Assembly (NCBI GenBank): GCA_028280065.1
Contig: JANQMN010000114.1
Span: 1-64,000, forward strand
Reading direction: 5' to 3'
DNA length: 64,000 nucleotides
Source of the DNA: Hahella sp.
GTDB taxonomy: Bacteria; Pseudomonadota; Gammaproteobacteria; Pseudomonadales; Oleiphilaceae
Of this stretch, positions 35,709-45,794 are shown piece by piece; positions within the stretch are counted from its first letter, which is position 1, and the number at the start of each line of letters is the position of its first letter. The notes under the pieces are model-generated. The model searched no databases, was not told the origin of the DNA, and saw nothing but the letters and a program-made list of their open reading frames with translations. Made by a program: the position numbers and the translations under genes.

Positions 35709-38642
35709 CTACGCAGATTGCTGTCCAGCGGGCATGTCGTGCTGTTCCGGGCTGAGAAACTTTTCGGCATATTCCTGATAGACGCCGGAAGAGATGAACA
35801 GCTGGAACAGGTCCGGGTCGATATGTCCTTCCCGTTGCATGGACAGCATAATATCCATCGCTTCACTCAGTGTTTTGGCCTGTTTGTAGGGGCGGTCCTG
35901 GGCGGTGAGCGCTTCAAAAATATCGGCGATTGCCATGATCTTTGCCGCGATGGACATCTGGCTGCTATTGAGCCCAAGGGGATAGCCGGTGCCGTCCATT
36001 TTTTCATGGTGGCCGCCGGCAATTTCCGGCACGTTACGCAGATGTTTAGGGAAGGGTAGTTGTTCCAGCATAGTGATCGTCTGGACAATATGATGATTTA
36101 TGATAAAGCGCTCTTCGTCCGTCAGCGTTCCTTTCTTCACCGTCAGGTTATACAGCTCGCCGCGATTGAATCGGTAGTCTTTCAGTGCTAGGTTAAACCG
36201 CTTGTTTTCGGTTATCACCAGTTGGGGGTTCATTTGCAGCAGGTGATCTTCCCGGTCCTGTAACAGATTTTCTTCTACCGGGAGTTCTTGTTGTCCGCAC
36301 TGCCGCTTCCTCTGGCGTTCTTCCCAGGAAATGCCGATCGAATCGTCCAGGGTTCGGAGCCAGGTTCGGGAGGCGATTTCTTGCAATTTTGTGCAATCCT
36401 CGGGGTGCATATTTTCCGATCCGAGATTGGACCTGGCAACCAAAGCAAAATCTTCGTCCAGGCGGGCAATTTCCTGCTTGAAAACTGCCTCTGCCTGCTC
36501 TGGAGACGTCCCTGCCTGAATGGCTTTCAAATAGCGAATTTCGGCATCTCTCTTTAGCACTTCAAAGCGCATTCTGATTTCATGGATGCGGTCGTATAGC
36601 GTTTCCAACTTCGTTGCTTTATCGACGACGTATTCCGGCGTGGTGACTTTGCCACAGTCGTGTAACCAACTGGCGACTCGCAGTTCCTCCCACTGCTCTT
36701 CGTTTAAGTCAAAGTCCTTGAAAATTCCGTCTTTACTTTCGCAGGCCGCTTTGGCCAGGAGATGCGTGAGTTCGGGCACCCGCTGGCAATGACCGGCGGT
36801 ATAGGGGGATTTCGCGTCAATCGCTCCTGCGATCAGTTTGATGATGGCCTCCAGGAGCTGCTTCTGCGCTTCAATCAAATAGCCGTTTTCGATGGTTAAG
36901 GCGCTGAAGCCGGATAAGGCTTCGACGAACGCCAAACGGTCCCGATCCAATTTCGAATTTGTCTGGGAAGTTTCTTCGTCGATAAATACCAGACACAACA
37001 CCCCCACATGTTCGTCGTCCCGTTTCTTCAGCGGCACTGCCACCAGACGCAGCGCGTCAGTGCCCAGGGCAGTTTGAATGGGCGAAAACCAGCGTTCCAC
37101 ATGATTATCCGCCGGTTTCAGCTCATGGGTGAGCGAGTGTTCGTGATGAAAAGCTCTGACGATAAAATGCTTCGCATCAGCCAATGGAATTTTAGGTAGT
37201 GCTGCCGATGCCACACTGTCCTCTTTGGATTTGAAACAGTAGGGATTGAGTTCGTTCTCGTCATCGGTAAGCAGGTAGATAAACGCGCCGTCGGCCTGGC
37301 TGACCAGCATGGTTTCTTCCGTGACTTTATTCAACAATCTGTCAAAGCTGGTTTCGCCGGCGATGGATTGAATGAGATGGGTGAAGCGGCTGATTGTCGA
37401 TTTCATCGAATCCAAGGACAGGGACAGCATGTCAATTTCGTTAATGACAGAGCGTAACTGCAATGGATTGGAGAACTTGAATCGGCGGATTTTCTTAGTT
37501 TCGTCAGCCAACACAGTCAGCGGCCGGGCAATCAGGTTGGCGAGATACAGCGCCAAGGGCAAGCTCAGCAGGAGCGCCAATAAACTTATGAGCACGCTTT
37601 GGTTCCGCGCCGCAAAAGCGTCTTCGAGCAGTTCCATCTTGGGAGTGACGATCAGTAGATTGGCCGGACTGTCATCGGTGAGCTTGATTCGCCGGGTTAC
37701 ACCCAGCCAGTTTTCGCCCTGGGATTCAAAAATCTGAATGCCGTTGTGTTGCTTGTTGCGATTGTTAAAGAAGTCCGCCAGCTGAGGTATTGGTAATTCG
37801 GCGACCTGTGCCAAACGGGCCCTGGCAATGCCCTGATCGCGAATCAAGAGTTGCGGATCGCGATAGGCAACCGTCGTCAAATTGTCGTTATAGATCAGGA
37901 GTTCCGATCGCGGAGTTATCTGCTCGTCGCGAAGACTGGTGGCGATCTGGTCCAGGGTGATGTCTGCTGCGGCGACCGCTCCGGTGCGGTTGTCATGTCT
38001 TGATACGGTGAATCCGACGGTTCCCATGAAGAAAAACAGATAAGGCGGGGTGGTCACCACATCCACGGAGTTGATGGCATTGGTAAACCAGGGACGCCGC
38101 ACTGGGTTGAAGATGGTATGGCCGAGGTGTTTACTGGACAGCAGGTTTTGCTCCGCGGAATAGTAGTGGCGGCTGAGGATCGGGGCTTCATTGATAATAT
38201 CTATATTATCGACCACGAAGCGGGTCTCATCCGGCGAGGCGAACCGGTTGCGCATTTCCTGGTCGTCAATCCGGCGAACAATAAAATATTCCCCGTCCGC
38301 ATAGCCGACGGACAATGCGGCAACTTCCGCACGGCCTTCCAGGGTAGCCATAAGCATCGGAAGGTAAGCCCAACGGTCGAGAATATTGTCGGCGTGGAGC
38401 AGTTGCGAGTAGGATAACATTTGCACCACGCCAGCCACTGTGCCATATGAGTTGTTGAAGCTGGAGGAAATATCGGTGGCAATATGATCGAAACGTTTTT
38501 CGGAATTTGCCAGTATTTGATGCGAAACTTTCAGGTAGTTGGAGACCGTTTGGGTAATTCCAAACAGTAGCAACACAGCGATAAAGGCGGTTGTCAAATG
38601 CACGCGGATCGAAAATCGGCCCTTGGGTTTGCGGCTTTTCAC
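35709..38642 (-). CDS. Membrane sensor with GAF and HD-GYP domains
   Basis: 977 residues. A first membrane helix (about 15-35) and a second (about 310-335, SLLALLLSLPLALYLANL) flank a periplasmic Cache-like domain containing RPWFTNAINSVDVVTTPPYLFF. HAMP-like sequence follows, then a GAF domain (about 430-570). The HD-GYP domain has GHCQRVPELTHLL, SWLHDCGKVTTPEYVVDK and GGHHEKMDGTGYPLGL. HD-GYP proteins degrade cyclic-di-GMP. Unusually about 190 residues separate HDCGK from HHEK, against about 50 normally, so there is a large insertion. Metal ligands look intact. It is convergent with DUF3422. Confidence 0.9.
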   Translation of the reverse strand: MKSRKPKGRFSIRVHLTTAFIAVLLLFGITQTVSNYLKVSHQILANSEKRFDHIATDISSSFNNSYGTVAGVVQMLSYSQLLHADNILDRWAYLPMLMATLEGRAEVAALSVGYADGEYFIVRRIDDQEMRNRFASPDETRFVVDNIDIINEAPILSRHYYSAEQNLLSSKHLGHTIFNPVRRPWFTNAINSVDVVTTPPYLFFFMGTVGFTVSRHDNRTGAVAAADITLDQIATSLRDEQITPRSELLIYNDNLTTVAYRDPQLLIRDQGIARARLAQVAELPIPQLADFFNNRNKQHNGIQIFESQGENWLGVTRRIKLTDDSPANLLIVTPKMELLEDAFAARNQSVLISLLALLLSLPLALYLANLIARPLTVLADETKKIRRFKFSNPLQLRSVINEIDMLSLSLDSMKSTISRFTHLIQSIAGETSFDRLLNKVTEETMLVSQADGAFIYLLTDDENELNPYCFKSKEDSVASAALPKIPLADAKHFIVRAFHHEHSLTHELKPADNHVERWFSPIQTALGTDALRLVAVPLKKRDDEHVGVLCLVFIDEETSQTNSKLDRDRLAFVEALSGFSALTIENGYLIEAQKQLLEAIIKLIAGAIDAKSPYTAGHCQRVPELTHLLAKAACESKDGIFKDFDLNEEQWEELRVASWLHDCGKVTTPEYVVDKATKLETLYDRIHEIRMRFEVLKRDAEIRYLKAIQAGTSPEQAEAVFKQEIARLDEDFALVARSNLGSENMHPEDCTKLQEIASRTWLRTLDDSIGISWEERQRKRQCGQQELPVEENLLQDREDHLLQMNPQLVITENKRFNLALKDYRFNRGELYNLTVKKGTLTDEERFIINHHIVQTITMLEQLPFPKHLRNVPEIAGGHHEKMDGTGYPLGLNSSQMSIAAKIMAIADIFEALTAQDRPYKQAKTLSEAMDIMLSMQREGHIDPDLFQLFISSGVYQEYAEKFLSPEQHDMPAGQQSA

Positions 38643-38680
38643 TGTTCTTCCCGGTTAAGGATTTCCAATAGGATAGGCTA

Positions 38681-39949
38681 TTATAGGGGCTTCGTGTTGG
38701 GCGAATTGTATTGGGTCTCCTTTTCGATTTGTGCAATTCGCGCCTGATAGAACTTTCCTTCGCTTGCCTGTGTCGCCAGCTCCATGGCCATTCGATAATT
38801 GTCCGTCGCTTCCTTATAGGCCTTTTTTTGCCTGAGTAAATCAGCCTTGGCAGCGTACAAGTAAGAATATCGGGCGAGAGAGGGTTGCCGTTGCAGGTTG
38901 TCCAAGGCAGCAAGGCCCGCTTCCTCGCCATCGACCATGGCTTCGGCAACGGCGGCATTTACCGCAATCACCGGATTGTGGTCGTAACGTTGCAATAGCG
39001 CATACAAGCCGCGAATCTGCAGCCAATCGGTGGCGGCGGCATCGTTCGCCATGCAGTGAACACCGGCTATTGCGGCTTGCAACTGATAACTGCCGAGCTG
39101 CTTTTGCGCCAGCGCATTGCTAAGCAGCAGGTCGGCTTTGCCGATAAGCCCGGTATCCCATTGTTGCCGGTCCTGATCGGAGAGCAAAACCCAATCGCCG
39201 GAATTTGAGATCCGCGCCGGACGGCGGGCAAGATTAAACAGCATTAGCGCCAGCAGCCCCATGGCTTCCGGGTGGTTGTCCAATAAATCTAGAACTTGAT
39301 TGCCGAGTTGAACGGCTTCGACAGCTAAATCGATTTGGCCTGATTCTACTTCCCGCTCCAGATTGTAACCGATATTGAATAGCAGATAGATGACCTTAAG
39401 AACCGCATCCAGGCGATCAGGGAGGTGCCTTTCTTCCGGAAGCTCGAAACCGATACCCGCATGTTTCAATTTGGCTTTTGCCCGCGTCAGCCGCTGTTCA
39501 AGGGTGCTCTTCGGTAGTAGCAGGGAGTCGGCAATTTGTTTTGTGGTCAAGCCGCAAACGGCATATAAGGTGAGCGCCAGGCGATTTTCGAAGGCGATGG
39601 CGGGGTGGCAGCAGGCGAAAACAAGTTTTAGCAGTTCGTCTTTGAAGGGTTGGTATTCTTCCGCCGCCGGAGTTTCGGGTCCGGCAAGCGCTTGGATCAG
39701 CCGGGACTTTTCCAAACTTAACTTACTGCGGCGCAGTTGATCAATGGCCAGACGTTTGCCGGTCAAACGAAGCCAGGCTTGGGGATTTTCCGGCACTGAT
39801 TCCGGCCATACACGTAACGCGGCAGCAATCGTGTCATGCCAGACTTCTTCCGCCCGGCTGAAGTCTCCCAGGATATGAGTGAGAAAAGCCAGCATGGGTC
39901 CTGTCTGACTGCGGTAGCAGCGGTCCACTAGCTGGCTGGCGGCTGGCAT
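38681..39949 (-). CDS. ECF42-type sigma factor with TPR-like C-terminal extension
   Basis: A 422-residue extracytoplasmic-function sigma factor of the SigJ/ECF42 group. Region 2: GDFSRAEEVWHDTIAAALRVWP. Region 4: YAVCGLTTKQIADSLLLPKSTLEQRLTRAKAKL. The long C-terminal part (about 180-415) carries LYALLQRYDHNPVIAVNAAVAEAMVDGEEAGLAALD and YLYAAKADLLRQ, the conserved helical extension that replaces an anti-sigma factor in this group. It is 9 bases downstream of a DGPF/YCII gene, the standard partner. Confidence 0.92.
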   Translation of the reverse strand: MPAASQLVDRCYRSQTGPMLAFLTHILGDFSRAEEVWHDTIAAALRVWPESVPENPQAWLRLTGKRLAIDQLRRSKLSLEKSRLIQALAGPETPAAEEYQPFKDELLKLVFACCHPAIAFENRLALTLYAVCGLTTKQIADSLLLPKSTLEQRLTRAKAKLKHAGIGFELPEERHLPDRLDAVLKVIYLLFNIGYNLEREVESGQIDLAVEAVQLGNQVLDLLDNHPEAMGLLALMLFNLARRPARISNSGDWVLLSDQDRQQWDTGLIGKADLLLSNALAQKQLGSYQLQAAIAGVHCMANDAAATDWLQIRGLYALLQRYDHNPVIAVNAAVAEAMVDGEEAGLAALDNLQRQPSLARYSYLYAAKADLLRQKKAYKEATDNYRMAMELATQASEGKFYQARIAQIEKETQYNSPNTKPL

Positions 39950-39958
39950 ATATTATTT

Positions 39959-40297
39959 CTACTGATACCAAAGAGGACGAATTTCAATAGTGCCGATGGC
40001 GGCGCTGGGAATTTGACCGGCCACTTCGATAGCATGGTCGAGGTTTTGACAGTCAACTAAAAAGAATCCGCCGAGTTGTTCCTTGGTTTCGGCAAATGGC
40101 CCGTCGCTGACCAGTTTCTGGCCGTCTCTGAGCTGTACCGAAGTTGCGGAATCGACATTTTTCAAGCGCTTTCCATCCAGGAAGATTCCCGATTCCTTGA
40201 GCTCGGCAATCACTGTTTCATAGCGATCCAGCCAGACCGCCTCATCGACTTCCGCCCAGGTGGCTTCATTGGCATAGATCATTAGAAGATACTTCAT
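39959..40297 (-). CDS. YCII/DGPF family protein
   Basis: A 112-residue ferredoxin-like fold protein starting MKYLLMIYANEATWAE and containing LVSDGPFAETKEQLGGFFLVD, with the DGPF motif that names the group, then AIGTIEIRPLW at the end. DGPF genes accompany ECF42 sigma factors in many bacteria and are thought to be regulated by them. It lies between a VOC gene (3-base gap) and the sigma gene (9-base gap), so the three form one operon. No enzymatic activity is established. Confidence 0.92.
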   Translation of the reverse strand: MKYLLMIYANEATWAEVDEAVWLDRYETVIAELKESGIFLDGKRLKNVDSATSVQLRDGQKLVSDGPFAETKEQLGGFFLVDCQNLDHAIEVAGQIPSAAIGTIEIRPLWYQ

Positions 40298-40300
40298 GTG

Positions 40301-40690
40301 CTACTCCGACGCATAGGTAATGACAGAAAGGGCAGCGCCCTGTGGATCCTGGAACAACATGAAGCGCCCCACACCGGGAATATCGGTCGGCGGCACCAAT
40401 ACCTTGCCGCCCAGAGCAGGCACTTTGTCCTGCAAGGCGTCAACGTCATCGACTGTAACATAATTTCCCCAGAAGGGCGGCGCTCCGGCGGATTCTGGCG
40501 GCGTTGCCATTATGCCGGCAATCTGTTCCTCTCCGATGCTGACTACATGGTACTGTCCGGTCGGCATGTCCATTGACTTAAATTGCCAGCCTAACAGTTC
40601 TCCGTAAAAGCCTTTCGCTGCTTCGGTATCCGTGGTCATCAGTTCCGCCCAACTGAAGGCTCCGTGGGTCTTAAATAGATTCATTTTCAT
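40301..40690 (-). CDS. VOC-family (glyoxalase-like) protein
   Basis: A 129-residue protein with vicinal-oxygen-chelate folds: HGAFSWAELMTTDTEAAKGFYGELLGW, PPFWGNYVTVDDVDALQDKVPALGGKVLVPPTDIPGVGRFMLFQDPQGAALSV. This matches the small VOC proteins often found with ECF sigma/DGPF genes. It begins the minus-strand operon VOC-YCII-sigma. The substrate is unknown; metal ligands (Glu/His/Gln positions) are not complete enough to call glyoxalase I. Confidence 0.88.
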   Translation of the reverse strand: MKMNLFKTHGAFSWAELMTTDTEAAKGFYGELLGWQFKSMDMPTGQYHVVSIGEEQIAGIMATPPESAGAPPFWGNYVTVDDVDALQDKVPALGGKVLVPPTDIPGVGRFMLFQDPQGAALSVITYASE

Positions 40691-40829
40691 TCTCCTCGTG
40701 AATTCCGACGGGTGAAATTAGGTTGTCGGATACAGTGTCAACGATTGAGAATGTAGAATTTAGACAGCCGCACTGAATTTTTTTTGAGTTTAATTCGGTT
40801 TAGCGACTGTCTGCGGGTGAAATACCCTT

Positions 40830-41609
40830 CTATTTACCCTTGAATACGGCTTCCCGGCGTTCCATAAACGAGGCGACACCTTCGCGCATATCCTCACTTT
40901 CCATGATAGGGATGACATTTTTCAGCAGTTCTGCCTTGGCTACGTTTTCCCCTTCCAAGCGTGCTTTCTTGGAAGAGGCAAGGCTATTGGCCACACCTAA
41001 CGGCGCTGCCTTGGCTATGCGTGCGGCGATTTCCATGGCTGCATCGAACTGGTTACCGGGTTCGGTGACTTCCTGAATCAGGCCCCATTGCAAGGATTGC
41101 TCGGCGGTCCAGGAGTCGCCGGTTAACAGGTAGCGCTGCGCATTGCCCCAGCCGATAGCCTGGGGGAGTCGAATGGTCGCGCCGCCGCAGGCGAAGAATC
41201 CTCTTTTGACTTCGAGTTGAGCGAATTTTGTATTGTTTGCGGCAACGCGAATATCGGCAGCCAGCATCAGCTCAACGCCGACGGTATAGCAGTAGCCCTG
41301 CACTGCCACGACAACGGGCTTGGTTAAGGCGGGGCCGGTGATAAAGAAGGGATCTAATTCGTCGGCTCCGAGATTGAAGGCGGTGCCATTGGCAAAGGAA
41401 GGCGCCCAGGAATCCAGCTCCAAACCGGCGGTCATATGATCGCCAACGCCGTATAACAGTCCGACGCGCAGTTCCGGGTCGTTATCCAACTGATAATAAG
41501 CCTTTGCCAGATCGTGGTACATCTCTAACGTAAAGGCGTTGTATTTTTGCGGGCGGTTGAATCCCATCAGCAAGATGTGCCCATTTTTTTCCACTAACAG
41601 ATCGGCCAT
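40830..41609 (-). CDS. Crotonase/enoyl-CoA hydratase family protein
   Basis: 259 residues in the enoyl-CoA hydratase/isomerase fold: ILLMGFNRPQKYNAFTLEM, then VGDHMTAGLELDSW near the first oxyanion-hole segment, VVVAVQGYCYTVGVELMLAADIRVAANNTKFAQLEVKRGFFACGG, and LTGDSWTAEQSLQWGLIQEVTEPG. The paired Glu residues of true hydratases are not clearly both present (TVGVEL, VKRGFF), so the reaction is uncertain. It is monocistronic as far as I can see. Confidence 0.88.
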   Translation of the reverse strand: MADLLVEKNGHILLMGFNRPQKYNAFTLEMYHDLAKAYYQLDNDPELRVGLLYGVGDHMTAGLELDSWAPSFANGTAFNLGADELDPFFITGPALTKPVVVAVQGYCYTVGVELMLAADIRVAANNTKFAQLEVKRGFFACGGATIRLPQAIGWGNAQRYLLTGDSWTAEQSLQWGLIQEVTEPGNQFDAAMEIAARIAKAAPLGVANSLASSKKARLEGENVAKAELLKNVIPIMESEDMREGVASFMERREAVFKGK

Positions 41610-41672
41610 GAAGGCTCCCGCTTGGTGTCTTGTTGAAATGCTTGTCCGGTCCTGCGACCGGGTGATGGTTGA

Positions 41673-41849
41673 CTAGCTGGTTGCGGTTTTTTTCTTGCGG
41701 TCAGCTATGCTTTCCTGGCCGCTGACGCCTGACTTGATATATTGAATGGCTCCGCCATCTTCGAGGAAAGCTCTGGTTTGTTCGGCAATATCCTTTGAAG
41801 TGGTCGATGCTGCTTGCTGGCGTTCTTTACTGGATTTGGAGCGTGCCAT
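41673..41849 (-). CDS. Small basic protein, 58 residues
   Basis: It begins MARSKSSKERQQAASTTSKD, with a basic Ser/Lys-rich N-terminus, followed by IAEQTRAFLEDGGAIQYIKSGVSG and a Lys-rich tail ADRKKKTATS. AAGGA lies 10 bases before ATG 41849; the longer frame from 41963 adds unlike residues. The AFLEDGGAIQYI/SG pattern resembles small proteins of gammaproteobacteria that I cannot name with confidence. No membrane segment; perhaps nucleic-acid associated, by charge only. Confidence 0.6.
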   Translation of the reverse strand: MARSKSSKERQQAASTTSKDIAEQTRAFLEDGGAIQYIKSGVSGQESIADRKKKTATS

Positions 41850-42357
41850 AGTGATTTTTTCCTTGCAGAATGCTTTTTTAGGAGGGTAAGAGGAGAAGTC
41901 TGCATGAATTGCCTGCTGTCTGCAACCCATGCTCTGCCCCGAGTAAACGTCCCAATGAGGCAATGCGGCCCTGCCCGGTTAACCGCCCGGATCACATAAT
42001 ACATTGCCTGCACTACAGTTAAGAGTAGCCCATTTTCATACAGATCACTAATACCCGGCTCAGCCGGATAGGAAGTTCCGGCGTCGATCCAACCCGCTCC
42101 CGATCGTTCGAATTTTCAAGCAGGATTGCTATATAAGAGCTGTACAAGAACGATACAACAACGCATTTAAAGTAATTTTTACTATGCTAAGTAATAGCAT
42201 ACAACGTTGGGGAATGTACTTGATTTTAGTCTTACCAAATTCAGCCGGTACGCCTTCGATAGGGTTCTGCCCTGTCTATCGAGCATGGGCTGAACAGATG
42301 TTGTTACTAGGTTCCTGCCAACTTTCGTTGCCAAAACCGGTCGCCGCCGGAGTTCAG
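41850..42357. other. Intergenic region before the hybrid kinase
   Basis: Divergent promoter space between the 58-residue gene and the 7TMR kinase. An alternative kinase start at 42184 falls inside it. A 31-codon frame at 41904-41999 has AGGAG in front but no other support. I see no hairpin with T run and no RNA gene. Confidence 0.35.
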
Positions 42358-45249
42358 TTGTCACGGCAGCTAGGCATCGGCGTTTGTCTTTTTGCGTTGT
42401 TACTGTCCGGTACAAGTTTCGGGCAGACCTTCTTTGAGGTAACACAAGAGAGTTCCGGCGCTTATCTGGGATTGCACACAAGTTACCATTTTGAGTCCGA
42501 TTCGGCACTGACCATTGATCAGGCAATACGCTTGCCGGAAGTCGCCTGGACTTCATCTCGTGAAAAAACCCCCAATTTTGGCTTCCAGTCCTTGCCAACC
42601 TGGTTTCGCGTTAAATTGCAGCGGCACCCTGCCGAGCCGGCTGAACACCTGCTCCAGACGACCTATAGCTCCCTGGATTATATCGAATTTTACTTGGTGC
42701 AGAATCGACAAGTCATTAAATCCTATACATCCGGAGATCAGTTTCCAAACTCCTGGAAGCCCATACCCCACCGTTCTTTTCTATTTCCCGTGCATATCCC
42801 TATGGGTGAGTCCGAGTTGTACTTTCGCATCAAAACCGAGGGTACGCTGCAATTGCCGTTACAGATACACCTGCCAGCTAACTTTGTTGTCAGTGATCAA
42901 CATCGGCTCGTTGGGCAGGGGCTGTACTTCGGCGTTGCCGCCGTTATGTTTTTCTATAATTTTATTTTGTTTTTTTTACTTCGCGACATCAGCTACTTCT
43001 ATTACATATTAACCATTGGCGCCCATGCGTTGTTTCAAGGTTGCCTGTTAGGTTATAGCTTTCAGTATCTGTGGCCTGACTATCCAATTCTAAATAACTA
43101 TGCGATACCTGTTTGTCTCAGTATTTTTGCCATTTTTATGCCGCTGTTTATCAACAGTTTTTTACACTTGAAGGAAATTTCCGAAAGATGGCGCAAACTG
43201 ATGTTGGCAATCAGCTGGTTTGGCGTAGTATTGCTCATTGGCTCGTTTACCCTGCCATATAAGATAATCACTCCGATTTCCGGGCTCTCCAGCTCAATCC
43301 TGTCGATGATAGCCTTAGCCACGGGCATCACGATGCTGTTGCGCGGAGTAAAACATGCTCGCTATTTTGTTGTCGCGTGGGCCGCTTTTCTCGTAGCTTT
43401 AATTATCCTTTCAATGAACAAGTTCGGTTTGTTGCCGGTGAATCCGTTTACCGAATATGCCGGTATGTTCGGCAGTGCCGCTGAAGCGGTGCTCCTGTCA
43501 TTTGCCCTGGCGGACCGGTTTAACCGGGAGCGGGCGGAGAAGTTCGAGGCCCAGCAACTTGCCTTCGACACTGAACGCCAAGCGGTAATGCAACGCGAGG
43601 AGTTGCTGAAACTCAAGATTCAAGTGAAGGAAGAAGAGTTTCAGGCGAAACGCAAGGTTATTGAGTACGAGGCGGAAAGCAAAGCGAAAAGTGACTTCCT
43701 GGCCACGATGAGCCATGAGATTCGCACGCCTATCAACGGCGTTCTCGGCATGAGCACCCTGCTGCGGGAATCGGATTTGGATAGCAAACAGCAGCATTAT
43801 CTGGATGTCATTGAAAGTTCCGGTAAAACATTATTGAGTGTCATTAACGATGTATTGGATTTTTCCAAGATAGAAGCCGGTAAAATGCCTCTGGAAAAAG
43901 TGGATTTCGACCTGGACCAGTTATGCCTGGAATGCGTTTCGATGTTTTCCAGCATCGCTGAAAAAAAGGGCATCGACTTTATTTGCACCACGCATCCCGG
44001 CACACCCGTATTCGTCAACTCCGATCCAACGCGCTTACGCCAGATTATTCTCAACCTGCTCAGCAATGCCTTTAAGTTTACCCAGCGCGGCTACATTAAA
44101 CTGGAAATTTTCCCCGAATCCTGCGATGAACAAGGTGCGCTGTTACGAATCGAAGTGCAGGACACCGGGTTGGGTCTCGATGCCGATCAGGTCGAACGTT
44201 TGTTTAGCGCCTTCACACAGGCTGAGGTTTCGACCACCCGCCGGTTCGGCGGTACCGGATTGGGCTTGAGTATCTGTAAGAATCTGGTTGAACTCATGGG
44301 AGGAACCATCGGCGTTGATAGCGAGAAAGGGCACGGTTCCAGTTTTTGGTTCACGTTGCCGGTTGAACTCGCTGCGCCGGATTTTGTCTCCGAGCATTTC
44401 ATCTCCATCGATGAGCTAAAAGATAAAAGGGTGCTGGTCGTCGATGACTCTCCCTATTTGTGCGATATGGTAATGAGTCAGTGCAAGAGCTGGCAGATGC
44501 ATGTTGAAACTTCCTATGACGCGAAAGACGCATTACGCCGGTTGCGGCAGAATTTCGAGCGGGGCATGCCGTTTGATCTGGTATCCATGGACGTGGTGAT
44601 GCCGGGTATGAACGGTCTGGAATGTGCCCGTCTGATACGGAAAACTTACACGCCGGAGCAACTGGCTATCGTTATCCTGACCTCGGTTCGAGCAGAGCTG
44701 GATGAGCAGTTGTTAAATGAGCTGGGAATCAAGTTTGCGACCCAAAAGCCGGTGACCCCTAGTTTGTTGCGCACCCAGATGCTGAAAGCGCTGGATGCCA
44801 GTTTTGACGATAGCCGCCGAAAACGCGCCAGGAGGCAGTTGAATGAAGAGGCGGTTGCAAAATTGCAGCAGTGCCGGGTACTGGTAGCCGAGGATAATCC
44901 GGTCAATCAACTTGTCATTAAAGGCATGCTCGGCAAGGTGGGCATCACGCCGTTGATTGTGGAAAACGGTGCGGAAGCCGTAAAAGAGGTTACCGGCGAC
45001 ACAGATTACGATCTGGTATTCATGGACTGCGAAATGCCGGTGATGGATGGCTATGAAGCCACCCGTTCCATTCGCTACTACCAATCCAAAAATAGTCAAC
45101 GCAGAACGCCGATAGTGGCCCTCAGCGCCCATGTCCTGGAGGCTTATGTGCAAAAAGGCATTGAATCCGGAATGGACGAAAACCTGCCGAAACCCATTGA
45201 AATAGAAGAGTTAATGCGGGTAATTCAGCGATTCCTGTTGACGCCTTAG
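42358..45249 (+). CDS. 7TMR-DISM hybrid histidine kinase with two receivers
   Basis: The N-terminus has a signal peptide ([20 protein letters not shown]), a 7TMR-DISM extracellular domain ([24 protein letters not shown]) and seven membrane helices. A coiled coil leads to the kinase: H-box [24 protein letters not shown]-box [16 protein letters not shown]-boxes DTGLGLD and [19 protein letters not shown]. Receiver 1 starts [11 protein letters not shown] with Asp in [11 protein letters not shown]. Receiver 2 starts [12 protein letters not shown] with Asp in [12 protein letters not shown] place the start at TTG 42358, with GGAG 6 bases upstream, because the signal peptide then begins at residue 1. 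ATG 42184 would add 58 residues. The signal is unknown. Confidence 0.92.
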   Translation: MSRQLGIGVCLFALLLSGTSFGQTFFEVTQESSGAYLGLHTSYHFESDSALTIDQAIRLPEVAWTSSREKTPNFGFQSLPTWFRVKLQRHPAEPAEHLLQTTYSSLDYIEFYLVQNRQVIKSYTSGDQFPNSWKPIPHRSFLFPVHIPMGESELYFRIKTEGTLQLPLQIHLPANFVVSDQHRLVGQGLYFGVAAVMFFYNFILFFLLRDISYFYYILTIGAHALFQGCLLGYSFQYLWPDYPILNNYAIPVCLSIFAIFMPLFINSFLHLKEISERWRKLMLAISWFGVVLLIGSFTLPYKIITPISGLSSSILSMIALATGITMLLRGVKHARYFVVAWAAFLVALIILSMNKFGLLPVNPFTEYAGMFGSAAEAVLLSFALADRFNRERAEKFEAQQLAFDTERQAVMQREELLKLKIQVKEEEFQAKRKVIEYEAESKAKSDFLATMSHEIRTPINGVLGMSTLLRESDLDSKQQHYLDVIESSGKTLLSVINDVLDFSKIEAGKMPLEKVDFDLDQLCLECVSMFSSIAEKKGIDFICTTHPGTPVFVNSDPTRLRQIILNLLSNAFKFTQRGYIKLEIFPESCDEQGALLRIEVQDTGLGLDADQVERLFSAFTQAEVSTTRRFGGTGLGLSICKNLVELMGGTIGVDSEKGHGSSFWFTLPVELAAPDFVSEHFISIDELKDKRVLVVDDSPYLCDMVMSQCKSWQMHVETSYDAKDALRRLRQNFERGMPFDLVSMDVVMPGMNGLECARLIRKTYTPEQLAIVILTSVRAELDEQLLNELGIKFATQKPVTPSLLRTQMLKALDASFDDSRRKRARRQLNEEAVAKLQQCRVLVAEDNPVNQLVIKGMLGKVGITPLIVENGAEAVKEVTGDTDYDLVFMDCEMPVMDGYEATRSIRYYQSKNSQRRTPIVALSAHVLEAYVQKGIESGMDENLPKPIEIEELMRVIQRFLLTP

Positions 45250-45258
45250 CGAAGGTTG

Positions 45259-45277
45259 CCGGCATTTAGCCGGTTTT
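45259..45277 (+). terminator. Weak terminator after the hybrid kinase
   Basis: CCGGC (45259-45263) and GCCGG (45269-45273) form a 5-bp GC stem with a 5-base loop, followed by four T at 45274-45277. It begins 10 bases past the kinase stop. The short stem and T run make it a modest terminator. Confidence 0.45.
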
Positions 45278-45392
45278 GAAACTGGCTGGAAACAGGTTCC
45301 TTTATCTATGTTTCTGCACCTAGGCAGACCGCTAAGGCGCGCCATGAGAGCAGATTTTAGAAATAGCGGATTCTCTCGGCTAAACTTATAAG

Positions 45393-45794
45393 ATGAGTTT
45401 ATTGATAGTTGCTTCCAGTGCAGTTCTGGTGTTGCAAAGCTTTTTCATACTGTCCCCGGTTTTAGTTGCAGATACCGCTGTGGCGAATCCAAGCGATCCC
45501 TGTTTTGACGATCCAACGGCAAACGAGTGCTTATCGGAAGAATATTTTGATCCCTGTCGACTAGAGCCTGACTTAAACGAATGCCGGGTCACTAGTGATC
45601 CGTGCGAAGGCCAATCTCTCGCTGAATGTAAGGCGCAACCGGATCCTTGTCGCGAAGATCCGATTTTGCCGGAGTGCCAACCGGTGGTAGTTCCCTGTGA
45701 TGACCGAAAAATGGATTGCCAGGCAATGTCGCTTATTCCCCCGTTAAACGGGTTAACCCGGTGGCAAGGCAAGGATGGGAGTGTTGGAACTTAA
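45393..45794 (+). CDS. Secreted Cys-rich DPC/EC repeat protein
   Basis: A 133-residue protein with a signal peptide (SLLIVASSAVLVLQSFFILSPVLVA, about 2-26). The mature part is a run of short repeats, DPC-x(5-8)-EC: DPCFDDPTANEC, DPCRLEPDLNEC, DPCEGQSLAEC, DPCREDPILPEC, then a final degenerate VPCDDRKMDC. Each unit would give one disulphide. It is highly acidic and Pro-rich. The stop overlaps the start of the large MshQ-like gene by 20 bases, so the two are co-expressed. No family is recognised; a surface or stalk role is inference. Confidence 0.7.
   Translation: MSLLIVASSAVLVLQSFFILSPVLVADTAVANPSDPCFDDPTANECLSEEYFDPCRLEPDLNECRVTSDPCEGQSLAECKAQPDPCREDPILPECQPVVVPCDDRKMDCQAMSLIPPLNGLTRWQGKDGSVGT

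Noticed and set aside
41904-41999. A 31-codon frame with AGGAG 8 bases before ATG.
   Set aside because: Too short, no conserved features, and overlapped by other chance frames on both strands.
42184-42357. ATG 42184 as the start of the 7TMR kinase.
   Set aside because: It would put a 58-residue extension before a complete signal peptide; TTG 42358 has GGAG correctly spaced. Not fully excluded.
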